Positions 25,950-36,192 are shown, numbered from the stretch's first letter. The stretch: 64,000 nucleotides of DNA from Falsirhodobacter flavus (GCA_029846755.1 JARWBI010000001.1:434001-498000); one strand, 5' to 3'. The notes: generated by a model from the sequence alone, not told the origin. Made by a program: numbers and translations.

Positions 25950-27295
25950 GGCGCGACCTCCAGAACCGAGACGGGTTCGCCGGACAGGTCGTGGAAATAG
26001 CGCACCAGCAGGTTCCGTGCCGCCTCCAGCCGGTATTCCGCCGAGGCACGCATGTCGGTCATCGGCTGGTAGTCGGTGGCAAAGGCGGGCAGGGCGCTCG
26101 TCACCGTCGCCAGCGACCAAGGCTGGCCGATCAGGGCGGTTTCGACCGCCGTGGCGCGTTTCGGGATGCCGGCCATACCGCCGAAGGCGATGCGGGCGTC
26201 TGTGATGATCGACCCCTCGATGGTCAGGTTGAAGCATCCGCAGGCCGCCGAGATGTCCTGATCGAACCTTTTGGAGATTTTGTAGCAACGCAAAGTGGGG
26301 GCGGCCGCGGGGATCGTCACAGCCTCCACGAATTCTCCGGCCAGACGATCCTGTCTGCGGTATTCGAGGAAGAAATCCTCCAGAGGGATCTGTCGCACGG
26401 CATCGCCGCGCCGCAGATGCAGCGCCGCCCCAAGCGCGATCAGCGCGGGCGGGCCGTCGCCGATGGGCGAGCCGTTGGCGATGTTGCCGCCGATGGTCGC
26501 AGCATTGCGGATCTGGACCGAGGCATAGCGGCGAAGCAGTTCCGCGAATGACGGATGCACGTCGCGCATCGCATCCCGCAGGGCCGAGATGGTGACGCCC
26601 GCACCAATCCGGATCGTCTCGCCCATCTCTATCTGCTGCATGTCGCGCAGGCCGTTCAGAAAGATCGGCCGGATCGAACGCAGCTCTTTCGTGACCCAGA
26701 GGCCCACATCCGTCGCCCCCGCGACCAGCGTGGCGTCGGGATGGGCGGCATAGACCCGGGCCAGTTCGGCAACAGACGAAGGGCGGAACGGATCGGCGGT
26801 CCGCTCGGGCACCGTGTCCTGCATCCATGCGGGGACGGGCGCGGCCTCGGCCGCCTCGGCCGCGCGGATGATGGGGGCATAGCCGGTGCAACGGCAGAGG
26901 TTCCCCGCCAGCACATCGTCATGATCCGTCCGACCGCAGGCATGGCCCACCGCCATCGACACGACGAATCCGGGCGTGCAGAACCCGCACTGGCTGCCGT
27001 GATGCGCGATCATCGCCTCCTGCACCGGATGCAATGCGCCCTCGGGGCTGGAAATCCCTTCGACCGTCCGCACCGATTTGCCGTCCAGCTGCGGCAGGAA
27101 CAGGATGCAGGCGTTAAGAGCCCGCGCGCCGCCTTCGTCCGTGACCATCACGGTGCAGGCACCGCAGTCGCCCTCGTTGCAGCCCTCCTTGGTGCCGCAC
27201 AGGCCGCGATCCTCGCGCAGCCAGTCCAGAAGCGTTCGGGTGGGTGGGGCGTCCAGCCGGACAGGCGTTCCGTTCAGGTGAAACGCGATCTGCAT
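25946..27295 (-). CDS. xdhA: Xanthine dehydrogenase FAD/iron-sulfur subunit
   Basis: 449 residues. The N-terminal ferredoxin-like domain binds one [2Fe-2S] cluster through CNEGDCGAC (39-47) and a later Cys. A second helical domain binds another cluster (CGFCTPGF and GNLCRCTGY). From about residue 170 is the FAD domain, with [13 protein letters not shown] and [20 protein letters not shown]. It takes electrons from XdhB to NAD+. It is the first gene of the operon xdhA-xdhB-xdhC-ABC importer and diverges from dnaE. Confidence 0.95.
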   Translation of the reverse strand: MQIAFHLNGTPVRLDAPPTRTLLDWLREDRGLCGTKEGCNEGDCGACTVMVTDEGGARALNACILFLPQLDGKSVRTVEGISSPEGALHPVQEAMIAHHGSQCGFCTPGFVVSMAVGHACGRTDHDDVLAGNLCRCTGYAPIIRAAEAAEAAPVPAWMQDTVPERTADPFRPSSVAELARVYAAHPDATLVAGATDVGLWVTKELRSIRPIFLNGLRDMQQIEMGETIRIGAGVTISALRDAMRDVHPSFAELLRRYASVQIRNAATIGGNIANGSPIGDGPPALIALGAALHLRRGDAVRQIPLEDFFLEYRRQDRLAGEFVEAVTIPAAAPTLRCYKISKRFDQDISAACGCFNLTIEGSIITDARIAFGGMAGIPKRATAVETALIGQPWSLATVTSALPAFATDYQPMTDMRASAEYRLEAARNLLVRYFHDLSGEPVSVLEVAP

Positions 27296-27505
27296 GTCGT
27301 CATCCGCCGCGGTCTTTTCGTTGCCTGGCGCGGCTGCCCGATGCGGCGTAAAGCACGGCGCGCCATTGCTGCGATCAGACCATCAAGCGCCTGCGCGGGC
27401 CATATGGCAAGCGCGGCGTTTCCTGCGTTTCCTGAAGGAGTTTCTTTCCCTGCCGAAAAGCGCGGCGGTCTTTCGCCCGCCCTGCGCGTCGGATAGGCTT
27501 GGGAT
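27296..27505. other. Divergent promoter region between xdhA and dnaE
   Basis: This 210-base stretch separates the minus-strand xdh operon from dnaE. I see no tRNA, repeat or convincing operator in it. It must contain the xdh operon promoter, and its length would permit a leader element. GGATAGG precedes the dnaE ATG as the likely ribosome-binding site. Confidence 0.5.
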
Positions 27506-30500
27506 ATGTCGAATCCCGTCCGCTTTGTCCACCTTCGCGTCCATACCGAATACTCGCTGCTGGAAGGCGCGGTTCCGGTCAAGAAACTGGTGGGCCTTTG
27601 TGCCGCCCAGTCGATGCCCGCCGTCGCCGTGACCGACACGAACAACATGTTCGCCGCGCTGGAGTTTTCCGTGACCGCCAGCGGCGCGGGGGTGCAGCCC
27701 ATCGTCGGCTGCCAGATCTCGCTTGCCTATGAGGCGGCGGCGATCGGGGAAAAGCCCGTGCCGCCCGCCCCCGTCGTTCTGCTGGCGCAGGACGAGGCGG
27801 GGTATATGAACCTGATGAAGCTGTCCTCCTGTCTTTACATCGACAAGGGTGGCCAGCTTCCGCAGGTGACGATGGAGGAACTTGCGGCGCATGCGGGCGG
27901 GCTGATCTGCCTGACGGGTGGGCCGGACGGCCCTTTGGGGCGGCAACTGCGCAACGGACAGCGGGGGAAGGCGGAAGCGACCCTGCGCCGGTTGGCCGCG
28001 ATGTTCCCGGACCGGCTCTATGTCGAACTCCAGCGCCATCCGGGCGAGGGTGGGCGTCTGACCGAGGCCGAGGCGCTGTCCGAACGCGGCCATGTAGAGA
28101 TGGCCTATGACATGGCGATCCCGCTGGTCGCCACCAACGACGTCTATTTCCCCAAGGCCGAGATGTATGAGGCGCATGACGCGCTGATCTGCATCGCCGA
28201 GGGCGCCTATGTCGATCAGCAGCAGCCCCGCCGCCGCCTGACGCCGCAACACTATTTCAAGACCGAAGCCGAGATGTGCGCGCTGTTCGCCGACCTGCCC
28301 GAGGCGCTGGAGAACACGGTCGAGATCGCCCGCCGCTGCGCCTTCAAGGCCGCGAAACGCGCGCCGATCCTGCCCCGTTTTGCCGAGGACGAGGTCGAGG
28401 AGCTTCGCCGTCAGGCCCGCGCGGGGCTGGAGGCACGTCTGGCCGTGATCCCACATGCCGCCCCGGTCGAGGAATACAACGCGCGGCTGGATTTCGAACT
28501 GGGCATCATCGAGAGGATGGGCTTTCCCGGCTATTTCCTGATCGTGGCCGACTTCATCAAATGGGCCAAGGATCACCAGATCCCGGTGGGGCCGGGCCGG
28601 GGGTCGGGGGCGGGATCGCTCGTGGCCTATGCGCTGACGATTACCGATTTGGACCCCTTGCGTTACGCGCTTCTGTTCGAGCGGTTCTTGAACCCCGAAC
28701 GGGTGTCCATGCCCGACTTCGACATCGACTTTTGCATGGACCGGCGCGAGGAAGTGATCCGCTATGTCCAGGGCAAATACGGCCGCGACAAGGTGGGGCA
28801 GATCATCACCTTCGGCGCGCTTCTGTCCAAGGCGGCGGTGCGCGACGTGGGGCGGGTGCTCCAGATGTCGTTCATGCAGGTGGATCGCCTGTCCAAGATG
28901 ATCCCTGTCGAAGGGGTGAAGCCCGTTTCGATCACCAAGGCGCTAGCCGACGAGCCGCGTCTGCGCGAAGCCGCAAAGGAGGAGGTGGTCGCGCGCCTGC
29001 TGAACTACGGCCAGCAGATCGAGGGTCTTTTGCGCAACGCATCGACCCACGCGGCGGGCGTGGTGATCGGGGACCGTCCGCTGGACGCGCTGGTGCCGCT
29101 GTATCAGGACCCGCGTTCCGACATGCCCGCGACGCAGTTCAACATGAAATGGGTCGAGGCGGCGGGGCTGGTGAAGTTCGACTTCCTCGGCCTCAAGACG
29201 CTGACGGTGATCCAGAACGCGATCGACCTGATCCGCGGCGGCGGGCGGCAGCTTCACGAGGCGGCGGATGGGCGCGTTCTGTATGAACCGGCCAAGGGGG
29301 CCGAGAACGACATCGGCCACATCCCGCTGGACGACAAGGCGACCTATGACCTTTATGCGGCGGCCAAGACGGTCGCAGTGTTCCAGGTCGAAAGCTCGGG
29401 GATGATGGATGCGCTGCGGCGCATGAAGCCCACCTGCATCGAGGATATCGTCGCGCTGGTCGCGCTTTATCGCCCCGGCCCGATGGAGAACATTCCGACC
29501 TATTGCGAGGTGAAAAACGGGCTGCGGGAGCTGGAATCCATTCACCCGACCATCGACTTCATCCTGGCGGAAACGCAGGGCATCATTGTCTATCAGGAAC
29601 AGGTGATGCAGATCGCGCAGGTGATGGGGGGGTATTCGCTTGGCGGGGCCGACCTTCTGCGCCGCGCGATGGGCAAGAAGATCGCCGAAGAGATGGCCAA
29701 GGAGCGGCCCAAGTTCATCAAGGGCGCGGCGGATACGCACGGGATCGACGGCAAGAAGGCAGGCGAAGTCTTCGACCTGCTGGAGAAATTCGCAAACTAT
29801 GGCTTCAACAAGTCGCACGCGGCGGCCTATGCGGTCGTCAGCTATCAGACCGGCTGGCTGAAGGCGAACCATCCGGTCGAATTCATGGCGGGCGTCATGA
29901 ACTGCGATATCGACCTGACCGACAAGCTGGCGGTGTATAAGCGCGAGGTGGACAAGCTGGGGATCGAGACGGTTCCACCTTGCGTCAACCGCAGCTTCGC
30001 GACGTTCAGCGTGAAGGACGGCAAGCTGGTCTATGGCCTTGGCGCGCTGAAGAACGTGGGCGTCGAGGCGATGAAGATGATCGTCGCGGGGCGCGGCGAG
30101 CGGCCATTTGCGACCCTGTTCGATCTGGCGCGGCGGGTGGACCTGAAGCGCGTCGGCAAGCGCCCGATGGAAATGCTGGTGCGGGCGGGCGCGTTCGACG
30201 TGCTGGATGGCAACCGAGCGCGGGTTTTCGACGCGCTGGACGGGCTGGTCGCCTATTCGGCGGCGATCCACGATGCGAAGGCCTCCACGCAGGTGTCGCT
30301 GTTTGGCGAGGCGGGCGACGATCTGCCCGAGCCGCGCATGGGGTCGCGGGACGACTGGCTGCCGGTCGAACGGCTGGCCGAGGAGATGAAGGCCATCGGC
30401 TTCTATCTGTCCGGCCACCCGCTGGATGACTACATGACACCGCTGAAACGCAAGAACGTCATGACGCTGGCCGATCTGACGGTGGCCTGTGAAGGCGGGC

Positions 30501-30997
30501 CGAAGGTGGCCAAGCTGGCCGGGGCGGTATCGTCGCGGCAGGAACGCAAGTCGGCCAAGGGCAACCGTTTCGCCTTCGTGCAGCTTTCCGACCCGACGGG
30601 GCTTTACGAGGTGACGGTCTTTTCCGACACGCTGGAACAGGCGCGCGATCTGCTGGAGCCGGGAAAGAATGTGGTGCTGACGGTCGAGGCGAACCTTGAA
30701 GGCGACACGCTGAAACTGCTGGCCCGCGCGGCGCAGCCCATCGATTCGGTCGCGGCCGAGGGCGGCGGCGCCGGATTCCGCGTCCACCTGGATCGAGCGG
30801 AGGCGGTCGCCTCGGTCGCAGCATTGTTCTCGCGGGTCGAGCAGGGCGCGCGCGGTCGCGGAGAGATCGTGTTCTGCGTAACGGACCCTGACGGGCGCGA
30901 GATCGACCTGCGGCTGAAGGATCGCTATCCGGTGACGCCGCAGATCAAGGGCGCGATCAAGGCGATGCAGGGCGTCGTGCTGGTCGAGGATCTGTAG
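27506..30997 (+). CDS. dnaE: DNA polymerase III alpha subunit
   Basis: 1163 residues, normal for DnaE1, the replicative polymerase. An N-terminal PHP domain (about 5-270, HLRVHTEYSLLEG and AVTDTNNMFAALE) precedes the polymerase palm. The catalytic aspartates are in PDFDIDF (Asp406, Asp408) and KFDFLGLKTL (about Asp559). QTGWLKANHPVEFMAGVMN and a helix-hairpin-helix region follow. The OB fold (about 980-1070) and C-terminal tau-binding region complete the protein. It acts in the replisome with epsilon and theta/tau subunits encoded elsewhere. Confidence 0.97.
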   Translation: MSNPVRFVHLRVHTEYSLLEGAVPVKKLVGLCAAQSMPAVAVTDTNNMFAALEFSVTASGAGVQPIVGCQISLAYEAAAIGEKPVPPAPVVLLAQDEAGYMNLMKLSSCLYIDKGGQLPQVTMEELAAHAGGLICLTGGPDGPLGRQLRNGQRGKAEATLRRLAAMFPDRLYVELQRHPGEGGRLTEAEALSERGHVEMAYDMAIPLVATNDVYFPKAEMYEAHDALICIAEGAYVDQQQPRRRLTPQHYFKTEAEMCALFADLPEALENTVEIARRCAFKAAKRAPILPRFAEDEVEELRRQARAGLEARLAVIPHAAPVEEYNARLDFELGIIERMGFPGYFLIVADFIKWAKDHQIPVGPGRGSGAGSLVAYALTITDLDPLRYALLFERFLNPERVSMPDFDIDFCMDRREEVIRYVQGKYGRDKVGQIITFGALLSKAAVRDVGRVLQMSFMQVDRLSKMIPVEGVKPVSITKALADEPRLREAAKEEVVARLLNYGQQIEGLLRNASTHAAGVVIGDRPLDALVPLYQDPRSDMPATQFNMKWVEAAGLVKFDFLGLKTLTVIQNAIDLIRGGGRQLHEAADGRVLYEPAKGAENDIGHIPLDDKATYDLYAAAKTVAVFQVESSGMMDALRRMKPTCIEDIVALVALYRPGPMENIPTYCEVKNGLRELESIHPTIDFILAETQGIIVYQEQVMQIAQVMGGYSLGGADLLRRAMGKKIAEEMAKERPKFIKGAADTHGIDGKKAGEVFDLLEKFANYGFNKSHAAAYAVVSYQTGWLKANHPVEFMAGVMNCDIDLTDKLAVYKREVDKLGIETVPPCVNRSFATFSVKDGKLVYGLGALKNVGVEAMKMIVAGRGERPFATLFDLARRVDLKRVGKRPMEMLVRAGAFDVLDGNRARVFDALDGLVAYSAAIHDAKASTQVSLFGEAGDDLPEPRMGSRDDWLPVERLAEEMKAIGFYLSGHPLDDYMTPLKRKNVMTLADLTVACEGGPKVAKLAGAVSSRQERKSAKGNRFAFVQLSDPTGLYEVTVFSDTLEQARDLLEPGKNVVLTVEANLEGDTLKLLARAAQPIDSVAAEGGGAGFRVHLDRAEAVASVAALFSRVEQGARGRGEIVFCVTDPDGREIDLRLKDRYPVTPQIKGAIKAMQGVVLVEDL

Positions 30998-31044
30998 CGG
31001 GGGCGCGACGCTCTCGGGCATCTGCGATGCCGTCGAGCCTCGCG

Positions 31045-31062
31045 GCCTGCCTTGTGGCAGGC
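31045..31062. terminator. Hairpin between dnaE and the AbrB-type gene
   Basis: GCCTGCC-TTGT-GGCAGGC is a perfect 7-bp stem with a 4-base loop. It lies in the 66-base space between the convergent dnaE and AbrB-type genes and ends two bases before the latter's stop. It may serve both genes, but no T-run follows on either side. Confidence 0.5.
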
Positions 31063-31063
31063 G

Positions 31064-32125
31064 TCACCCTTTCGGGATGCGGTGCGCGAAAGCCTTGGCG
31101 AAGGTGACGCTCAGCACGATGCGCGCGACATGGTGGGCGGTGACATAGACGACGCTGAGCTGGATCGACAGGGCGATCAGGCTCATCTCGGTCAGCCCGC
31201 CGGGTGCGAAGGCCAGGAACACAGCCGGGGCGGGCAGGGCGGTCAGGCGCGACAGCACGAGCGCGAAGAGCGAGGCGAGCGCCAGCCCCATGGCCACGTT
31301 GATGAAGGCAAGCCGCCCGGCCAGCCACAGATGCGCGCGCGGCAGGCCCGCGAACCGCGCGCCCAGAACGGTTCCCACCACCATCTGCGTTCCGGCGATC
31401 GCCCAGCCGGGGGGCACGGCATCGGTGAAGCCGGCGATATGGACGATGGCGGACATGGTGATCGCCCCCGTCATCGGCGCTGCAGGAAAGCGCAGACGTG
31501 TCGCGATCAGCACGCCGGTGACGGCCGCCGCCGTCAGGATTGCAAGGTCGGCCAGCGTCATCGACCCGCCGCCTTTCATCGGCGTGCCCGCCGTCACATG
31601 GATGTCCGTCAGCACGATGAAGGCCAGCGGAACGAGGAAGATCGTCAGGATCAGGCGCAGGAACTGAAGCAGCACCAGCATCCGCGGATCGGCACCGGCT
31701 TCCTCGCCCAGCATGACGGATTCGATCAGACCGCCGGGAACGGCGCCGAAATAGGCGGTGGCATGGGGCAGCGGCCCAAACCGGCGATAGAAGCGATAGC
31801 CGAGCCAATGCGCCAGCGGGATGTAGAGCAGCAGCGCCAGAAGGCTGGGCCACCAGCCGGGCATCTGCGCCAGCACCTGCGGGGTGAAGTTGCCGCCGAT
31901 CGCGACGCCGATGACGGGGATGAAGATCATCCGCAGGACCGGGGGAACGAAGATGGCGCGCCTGAACGGGCGCAGCTCCATCGCTGCGGTAATGCCGACG
32001 GCCAGCAGCGATCCCATCAGATAGGCCAGCGGCAGATGCAGCGCATGCGCCAGCGTTCCCCCGGCGAACCCTATGGCAAGGGTCACGAGGGTCGCTGTCC
32101 AATCGATATTGCGAAGCGCCTGCAT
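31064..32125 (-). CDS. AbrB-type membrane transporter (PF05145)
   Basis: 353 residues with about ten membrane helices in two repeated halves, each with a GGLxE motif: AVPGGLIESVMLGEEAG near residue 130 and APGGLTEMSLIALSI near residue 310. This matches the transport_AbrB family, sometimes labelled ammonia monooxygenase or AbrB regulator by old annotation transfer. The membrane topology shows it is not a DNA-binding AbrB. Substrate unknown. It is a single-gene unit between hairpins. Confidence 0.8.
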   Translation of the reverse strand: MQALRNIDWTATLVTLAIGFAGGTLAHALHLPLAYLMGSLLAVGITAAMELRPFRRAIFVPPVLRMIFIPVIGVAIGGNFTPQVLAQMPGWWPSLLALLLYIPLAHWLGYRFYRRFGPLPHATAYFGAVPGGLIESVMLGEEAGADPRMLVLLQFLRLILTIFLVPLAFIVLTDIHVTAGTPMKGGGSMTLADLAILTAAAVTGVLIATRLRFPAAPMTGAITMSAIVHIAGFTDAVPPGWAIAGTQMVVGTVLGARFAGLPRAHLWLAGRLAFINVAMGLALASLFALVLSRLTALPAPAVFLAFAPGGLTEMSLIALSIQLSVVYVTAHHVARIVLSVTFAKAFAHRIPKG

Positions 32126-32186
32126 CGCCCTCTCAGACCACCGCTGCGATGAAAGCGCAAGAGCCGCCCCTGCGGCCGCGCCCGAG

Positions 32187-32205
32187 CGGGGGCTCGATGC
32201 CCCCG
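32187..32205 (-). terminator. Hairpin after slyX
   Basis: CGGGGGC-TCGAT-GCCCCCG is a perfect 7-bp stem, 8 bases past the slyX stop on the minus strand. Without a T-run it could be a Rho-dependent end, or simply separate slyX from the downstream AbrB-type gene. Confidence 0.5.
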
Positions 32206-32213
32206 AGGGCGCC

Positions 32214-32417
32214 CTACCAGTGTGGCGGGCGTTGATCGGCCAACGGGATCGAACCGCCCTCGTCCACCTGCCGTTCCGCCTCGCGCTCCAGCAGCAGTCC
32301 GACGCGCCGCGTGGTCAGGGCAAGCTCGCGTTCCTGCCGTGCGACGATCTCGGACAGCTCGTCCACCGTGCGCGTCAGATGCGCGATCTGTTCTTCCAGC
32401 TTCTCGGTCCGGTCCAT
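32214..32417 (-). CDS. slyX: SlyX family protein
   Basis: 67 residues. It is a predicted coiled-coil (residues 3-45, LEEQIAHLTRTVDELSEIVA) followed by the family's C-terminal Pro-Pro-His motif (DQRPPHW). SlyX is a small cytoplasmic protein of unknown function found across proteobacteria. The ATG at 32417 has GAGGGG upstream; a frame extension to 32537 overlaps hisS and is unlikely. It diverges from hisS with 73 bases between starts. Confidence 0.85.
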   Translation of the reverse strand: MDRTEKLEEQIAHLTRTVDELSEIVARQERELALTTRRVGLLLEREAERQVDEGGSIPLADQRPPHW

Positions 32418-32490
32418 CTGCCCCTCGCGGCTTGCCGCCATGCGCCCCATCCGGTAAGGCCTCTGGCAAAGAATAGCGAAGGCTCCGATC

Positions 32491-33975
32491 ATGGCCAAGG
32501 ACAAGTCCCCCCGCCGCCCGCGCGCTGAAACCCCCAAGGGCTTCCGCGACTATTTCGGCCCAGACGTCACCGAACGCAAGGCCATGCTGGATGCGATCGC
32601 CGAGGTCTATCACCGCTATGGTTTCGATCCGCTGGAGACATCGGCGGTCGAGACTGTCGAGGCGCTGGGCAAGTTCCTTCCCGACGTAGATCGCCCGAAC
32701 GAAGGCGTCTTCGGCTGGCAGGACGAGGACGATCAGTGGCTCGCCCTTCGTTATGACCTGACCGCGCCGCTGGCCCGGGTCGCCGCGCAGTTCCGCAACG
32801 ATCTGCCCAGCCCCTACCGCCGCTACGCGATGGGGCCGGTCTGGCGCAACGAAAAGCCGGGGCCGGGGCGGTTCCGCCAGTTCTATCAATGCGACGCCGA
32901 TACCGTCGGCGCGGCCTCCGTCGCCGCGGATGCCGAGATTTGTGCGATGCTGTCCGATGCGCTGGAAACCGTGGGCATTCCGCGCGGCGATTATCTGGTA
33001 AGGGTCAACAACCGCAAGGTTCTGAACGGCGTGATGGAGGTTGCGGGCGTTCTCGACCCCTCCGATCCCGACCGTTTCATGGATGAACGCGGGATCGTCC
33101 TGCGTGCCATCGACAAGCTGGACCGTCTTGGAGACTCGGGCGTGCGCGCCCTTCTGGGCGAGGGTCGTCGCGACGAAAGCGGCGACTTCACCAAGGGCGC
33201 AGGACTGTCCGCCGAACAGGCCGAGGTGGTCATGGGCTTCATGGCCGCCAAGCGCGCCACGGGGTCGGATACTGCGAACCGGCTGCGCGAACTGGTGGGT
33301 GGCTCGGCCATCGGTCTCGAAGGCGTTCAGGAATTGGAGCAGATTGCCGAGTTCCTCGACCGGCAGGGCTATGGCCCCGACCGGATCGAGGTCGACCCTG
33401 CGGTCGTGCGCGGCCTTGGCTACTATACCGGCCCGGTGTTCGAGGCAGAGCTGACCTTCGAAATCCTCGACGAAAAGGGTCGCAAGCGTCAGTTCGGATC
33501 GGTGTCCGGCGGTGGGCGCTACGACGATCTGGTGAAACGGTTCACCGGCCAATCCGTGCCCGCGACCGGCGTTTCCATCGGCGTCGACCGCCTGTTGGCC
33601 GCGCTGCGGGCCAAGGGCCGCATGGGCACCGAGGCGCAGGGCCCGGTCGTCGTCACCGTCATGGATCGCGACCGCATGGCCGATTACATGTCGATGGCTG
33701 CGGATCTGCGCAACGCGGGCATCCGGGCCGAGGTTTATCTGGGCAACCCCAAGAACTTCGGCAACCAGCTCAAATATGCCGACAAGCGCCAAAGTCCGGT
33801 CGCGGTCATCCAGGGTGGGGACGAGGCGGTGAAGGGCCGCGTGATTCTCAAGGACCTGATCCTTGGCGCCAAGATCGCCGAGGGTGCGAGCCTTGAGGAA
33901 TGGAAGTCCCGCCCCGCGCAGGTCGAAATCCCCCGCTCCGATCTGGTGGCCGAGGTCCGGAAGATGTTGGCATGA
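32491..33975 (+). CDS. hisS: Histidyl-tRNA synthetase
   Basis: 494 residues, a class II synthetase of the longer alphaproteobacterial form. Motif 1 is around [17 protein letters not shown], motif 2 [20 protein letters not shown], and the histidine-binding region [15 protein letters not shown] with motif 3 [15 protein letters not shown]. The C-terminal anticodon-binding domain starts near residue 395. It charges tRNA-His. Its stop overlaps the hisZ start (ATGA), so protein synthesis and histidine biosynthesis genes form one unit. Confidence 0.96.
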   Translation: MAKDKSPRRPRAETPKGFRDYFGPDVTERKAMLDAIAEVYHRYGFDPLETSAVETVEALGKFLPDVDRPNEGVFGWQDEDDQWLALRYDLTAPLARVAAQFRNDLPSPYRRYAMGPVWRNEKPGPGRFRQFYQCDADTVGAASVAADAEICAMLSDALETVGIPRGDYLVRVNNRKVLNGVMEVAGVLDPSDPDRFMDERGIVLRAIDKLDRLGDSGVRALLGEGRRDESGDFTKGAGLSAEQAEVVMGFMAAKRATGSDTANRLRELVGGSAIGLEGVQELEQIAEFLDRQGYGPDRIEVDPAVVRGLGYYTGPVFEAELTFEILDEKGRKRQFGSVSGGGRYDDLVKRFTGQSVPATGVSIGVDRLLAALRAKGRMGTEAQGPVVVTVMDRDRMADYMSMAADLRNAGIRAEVYLGNPKNFGNQLKYADKRQSPVAVIQGGDEAVKGRVILKDLILGAKIAEGASLEEWKSRPAQVEIPRSDLVAEVRKMLA

Positions 33976-35051
33976 AGGCCGAAACGCGGGCCGAGGCCGA
34001 GCGGCTGTTTGCCGCCTTTCGCACGGCAGGGGCGGAGCCGGTAGAGGCCGACATCCTGCTTCCCGCCGAAACGCTTCTGGACCTTTATGGCGAGGATATC
34101 CGTGCCCGCGCCTATGTCACGCAGGACCCCCTGCGGGGCGAGATGATGCTGCGCCCCGATTTCACCGTGCCGGTGGTGCAGGCGCATATGGCGCATGGGG
34201 CCGATCCGGCCCGCTATACCTATATGGGCGAGGTGTTTCGCAAGCAGGACCACCTGCTTCCCCGCGCCTCGGAATATCTTCAGGTCGGGTTCGAGGTCTT
34301 CGACCGCGCCGCCCCCGAAGAAGCGGATGCCGAGGTCTTCGCCCTGTTCGCACGGCTGCTCGACGGGCTGGACCTGATGCCTGCGACCGGGGATATCGGC
34401 ATCCTGATGGCGGCGGTGCGCGGGCTGTCCACGACCGAAACGCGCCGCGCGGCGCTGCTTCGCCATGTTTGGCGCCCCAAGCGGTTCCGTCACCTGCTGG
34501 ACCGCTTTTCTGGCAAGGTTCCGCCCCATCCTGCCCGCATACGGCTGCTTCAGGCCATCGAATCCGGCAAGCTGCCGAAATCCGGGCCGCAGATCGGGCT
34601 GCGCGGGCTGGAGGAGATCGCCGCCCGTGTAAAGGCGCTGGCCGAGGATGCCGGCACCGCGCCGATCCCGACGCGCGAGGCTGCGGCGCTGGACGATCTT
34701 CTGGCGCTGTCCGGCCCCGCGGCCGAGGCGCTTGAACGGCTGCGCGACATGGAGGTGGACCTGCCGCAGATCGGCGATGCGGTGGACCGTTTCGCGGACC
34801 GCCTGCGCGCGCTGCGGGCGCGGGGGATCGACACCGACACCCTGCCGTTTGAAGTGACGCATGGCCGCGCCACGTTGGAATATTACGACGGTTTCGTATT
34901 CAGCTTCCACGCGGTCGATCCCGCATTGCCGCCCGTCGCCTCGGGCGGGCGCTATGACGCGCTGACGAAGGTGCTGGGGCAGGGGCGGTCCATCCCCGCC
35001 GTGGGCGGTATCGTGCGCCCGCATATGGTCGCTGAATTGAGGGCCGCGTGA
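33972..35051 (+). CDS. hisZ: ATP phosphoribosyltransferase regulatory subunit HisZ
   Basis: 359 residues. HisZ is a catalytically inactive paralogue of histidyl-tRNA synthetase that forms a hetero-octamer with short HisG, confers histidine feedback and is needed for activity. The synthetase-like core is visible ([37 protein letters not shown]), but the anticodon-binding domain is absent. It lies directly between hisS, its evolutionary relative, and hisG, overlapping both (ATGA and TGATG). Confidence 0.94.
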   Translation: MKAETRAEAERLFAAFRTAGAEPVEADILLPAETLLDLYGEDIRARAYVTQDPLRGEMMLRPDFTVPVVQAHMAHGADPARYTYMGEVFRKQDHLLPRASEYLQVGFEVFDRAAPEEADAEVFALFARLLDGLDLMPATGDIGILMAAVRGLSTTETRRAALLRHVWRPKRFRHLLDRFSGKVPPHPARIRLLQAIESGKLPKSGPQIGLRGLEEIAARVKALAEDAGTAPIPTREAAALDDLLALSGPAAEALERLRDMEVDLPQIGDAVDRFADRLRALRARGIDTDTLPFEVTHGRATLEYYDGFVFSFHAVDPALPPVASGGRYDALTKVLGQGRSIPAVGGIVRPHMVAELRAA

Positions 35052-35761
35052 TGCTGAAGATCGGCGTGCCGTCCAAGGGGCGGCTGATGGAGAAGACCTT
35101 CGACTGGTTCGGCGCGCGCGGGGTGACCATGCGCCGCGACGGAGCGGAACGTGAATATTCCGGCGCGGTCGAAGGCGTGGACGGGATCGAACTCGTCATG
35201 CTCTCGGCCGGAGAGATCCCGCGCGAACTGGCCGCGGGGCGCATCCATCTTGGCGTCACGGGGTCGGACCTCGTGCGCGACAAACTGGCCGACTGGTCGA
35301 TGCAGGTGGCGGAACTTGCGCCGCTGGGCTTTGGTCATGCCGACCTCATCATCGCGGTTCCGGCCTGCTGGGTGGATGTGGACACGCTGGACGATCTGGA
35401 TGCAGCGGCCTCCGGCTTCCGGCGCACGCATGGCTTCAGGCTGCGGATCGCGACGAAGTATCACCGTCTGGTTCGCGACTATCTGACCGAGAACGGCATC
35501 GCGGATTACCAGCTTGTCGACAGCCAGGGCGCGACCGAGGGCACGATCCGCAACCTGACCGCCGAGGCGATCGCCGACATCACCTCGACCGGCGAGACGC
35601 TGCGCGCCAACCACCTGAAGATATTGGAGGATGCGGTGGTGCACAGATCGCAGGCAACACTGTTCGCCTCGCGTGCGGCGGATTGGGATGTGGCCCCGGC
35701 GATGGCGGAACTGATGGGCAAACTGGGAATCTCGGCCCCCGACGCCTTCGGCCCGGTCTGA
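35051..35761 (+). CDS. hisG: ATP phosphoribosyltransferase, short form
   Basis: 236 residues, the short HisG lacking the C-terminal regulatory domain. It joins ATP and PRPP in the first step of histidine synthesis. KIGVPSKGRLMEKTF at the N-terminus and the PRPP-binding loop near VDSQGATEGTIRNLTAEAIA are as expected. Need for HisZ is met by the coupled upstream gene. The ATG at 35051 overlaps the hisZ stop; a GTG at 35048 is an alternative. PRPP comes from Prs, also encoded in this window. Confidence 0.95.
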   Translation: MLKIGVPSKGRLMEKTFDWFGARGVTMRRDGAEREYSGAVEGVDGIELVMLSAGEIPRELAAGRIHLGVTGSDLVRDKLADWSMQVAELAPLGFGHADLIIAVPACWVDVDTLDDLDAAASGFRRTHGFRLRIATKYHRLVRDYLTENGIADYQLVDSQGATEGTIRNLTAEAIADITSTGETLRANHLKILEDAVVHRSQATLFASRAADWDVAPAMAELMGKLGISAPDAFGPV

Positions 35762-35775
35762 TACGGGGGCCCGGT

Positions 35776-36192
35776 CTAGCGCAGACCCATCTCGGCCAGC
35801 GCCTTGGCGAGCGCGGGGGGAAGCGATTCCTCGGCCTCGCGCCCCTCGGGCAGGTCGGCCGGCGCGTCCTTCGGATCAAGGTAGCGCCAGCCCTGAAACG
35901 CGCGACGCGGCTGCGCTTCGGTGCGCACGATTCGCGAATCGAGGATCAATGCACAGCGCGCGATCCCATCGGCCCCATCGACGCGTTCCAGCCCGGTCAC
36001 GGTTTGACGTGCCAGCACCAACCCCTTGAAAACCCAGTAAAGCGAGCCGCCTTCCAGGAGCTCGGCCTCGCGCTTGGGCCACATGCGGGTGATATGGCGC
36101 GGCGCTTCGCCCTGCCAGCGCGATCGCTGCCAGTGAACAAGGTCCTCGACCTTTTCAGCCCCGACGCAGAGTTTCAGAAGGTTGACTGTCAT
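35776..36192 (-). CDS. DUF1489 family protein
   Basis: 138 residues. The start NLLKLCVGAEKVEDLVHWQ and the later HITRMWPKREAELL and GGSLYWVFKG segments match DUF1489, a small cytoplasmic protein confined mostly to Alphaproteobacteria and of unknown function. The ATG at 36192 is chosen by fit to the family N-terminus; an in-frame ATG at 36210 has GGAG directly abutting and is less likely. It faces hisG tail-to-tail with 14 bases between them. Confidence 0.8.
   Translation of the reverse strand: MTVNLLKLCVGAEKVEDLVHWQRSRWQGEAPRHITRMWPKREAELLEGGSLYWVFKGLVLARQTVTGLERVDGADGIARCALILDSRIVRTEAQPRRAFQGWRYLDPKDAPADLPEGREAEESLPPALAKALAEMGLR

Noticed and set aside
23613-26891. 1092-codon frame containing xdhB
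   Set aside because: The first 314 codons lie inside xdhA in another frame. The ATG at 25949 has GGAGG and gives the family N-terminus.
31064-32125. AbrB as a DNA-binding transition-state regulator
   Set aside because: The protein is an integral membrane protein with two GGLxE repeats; the regulator name is a known mis-transfer for PF05145.
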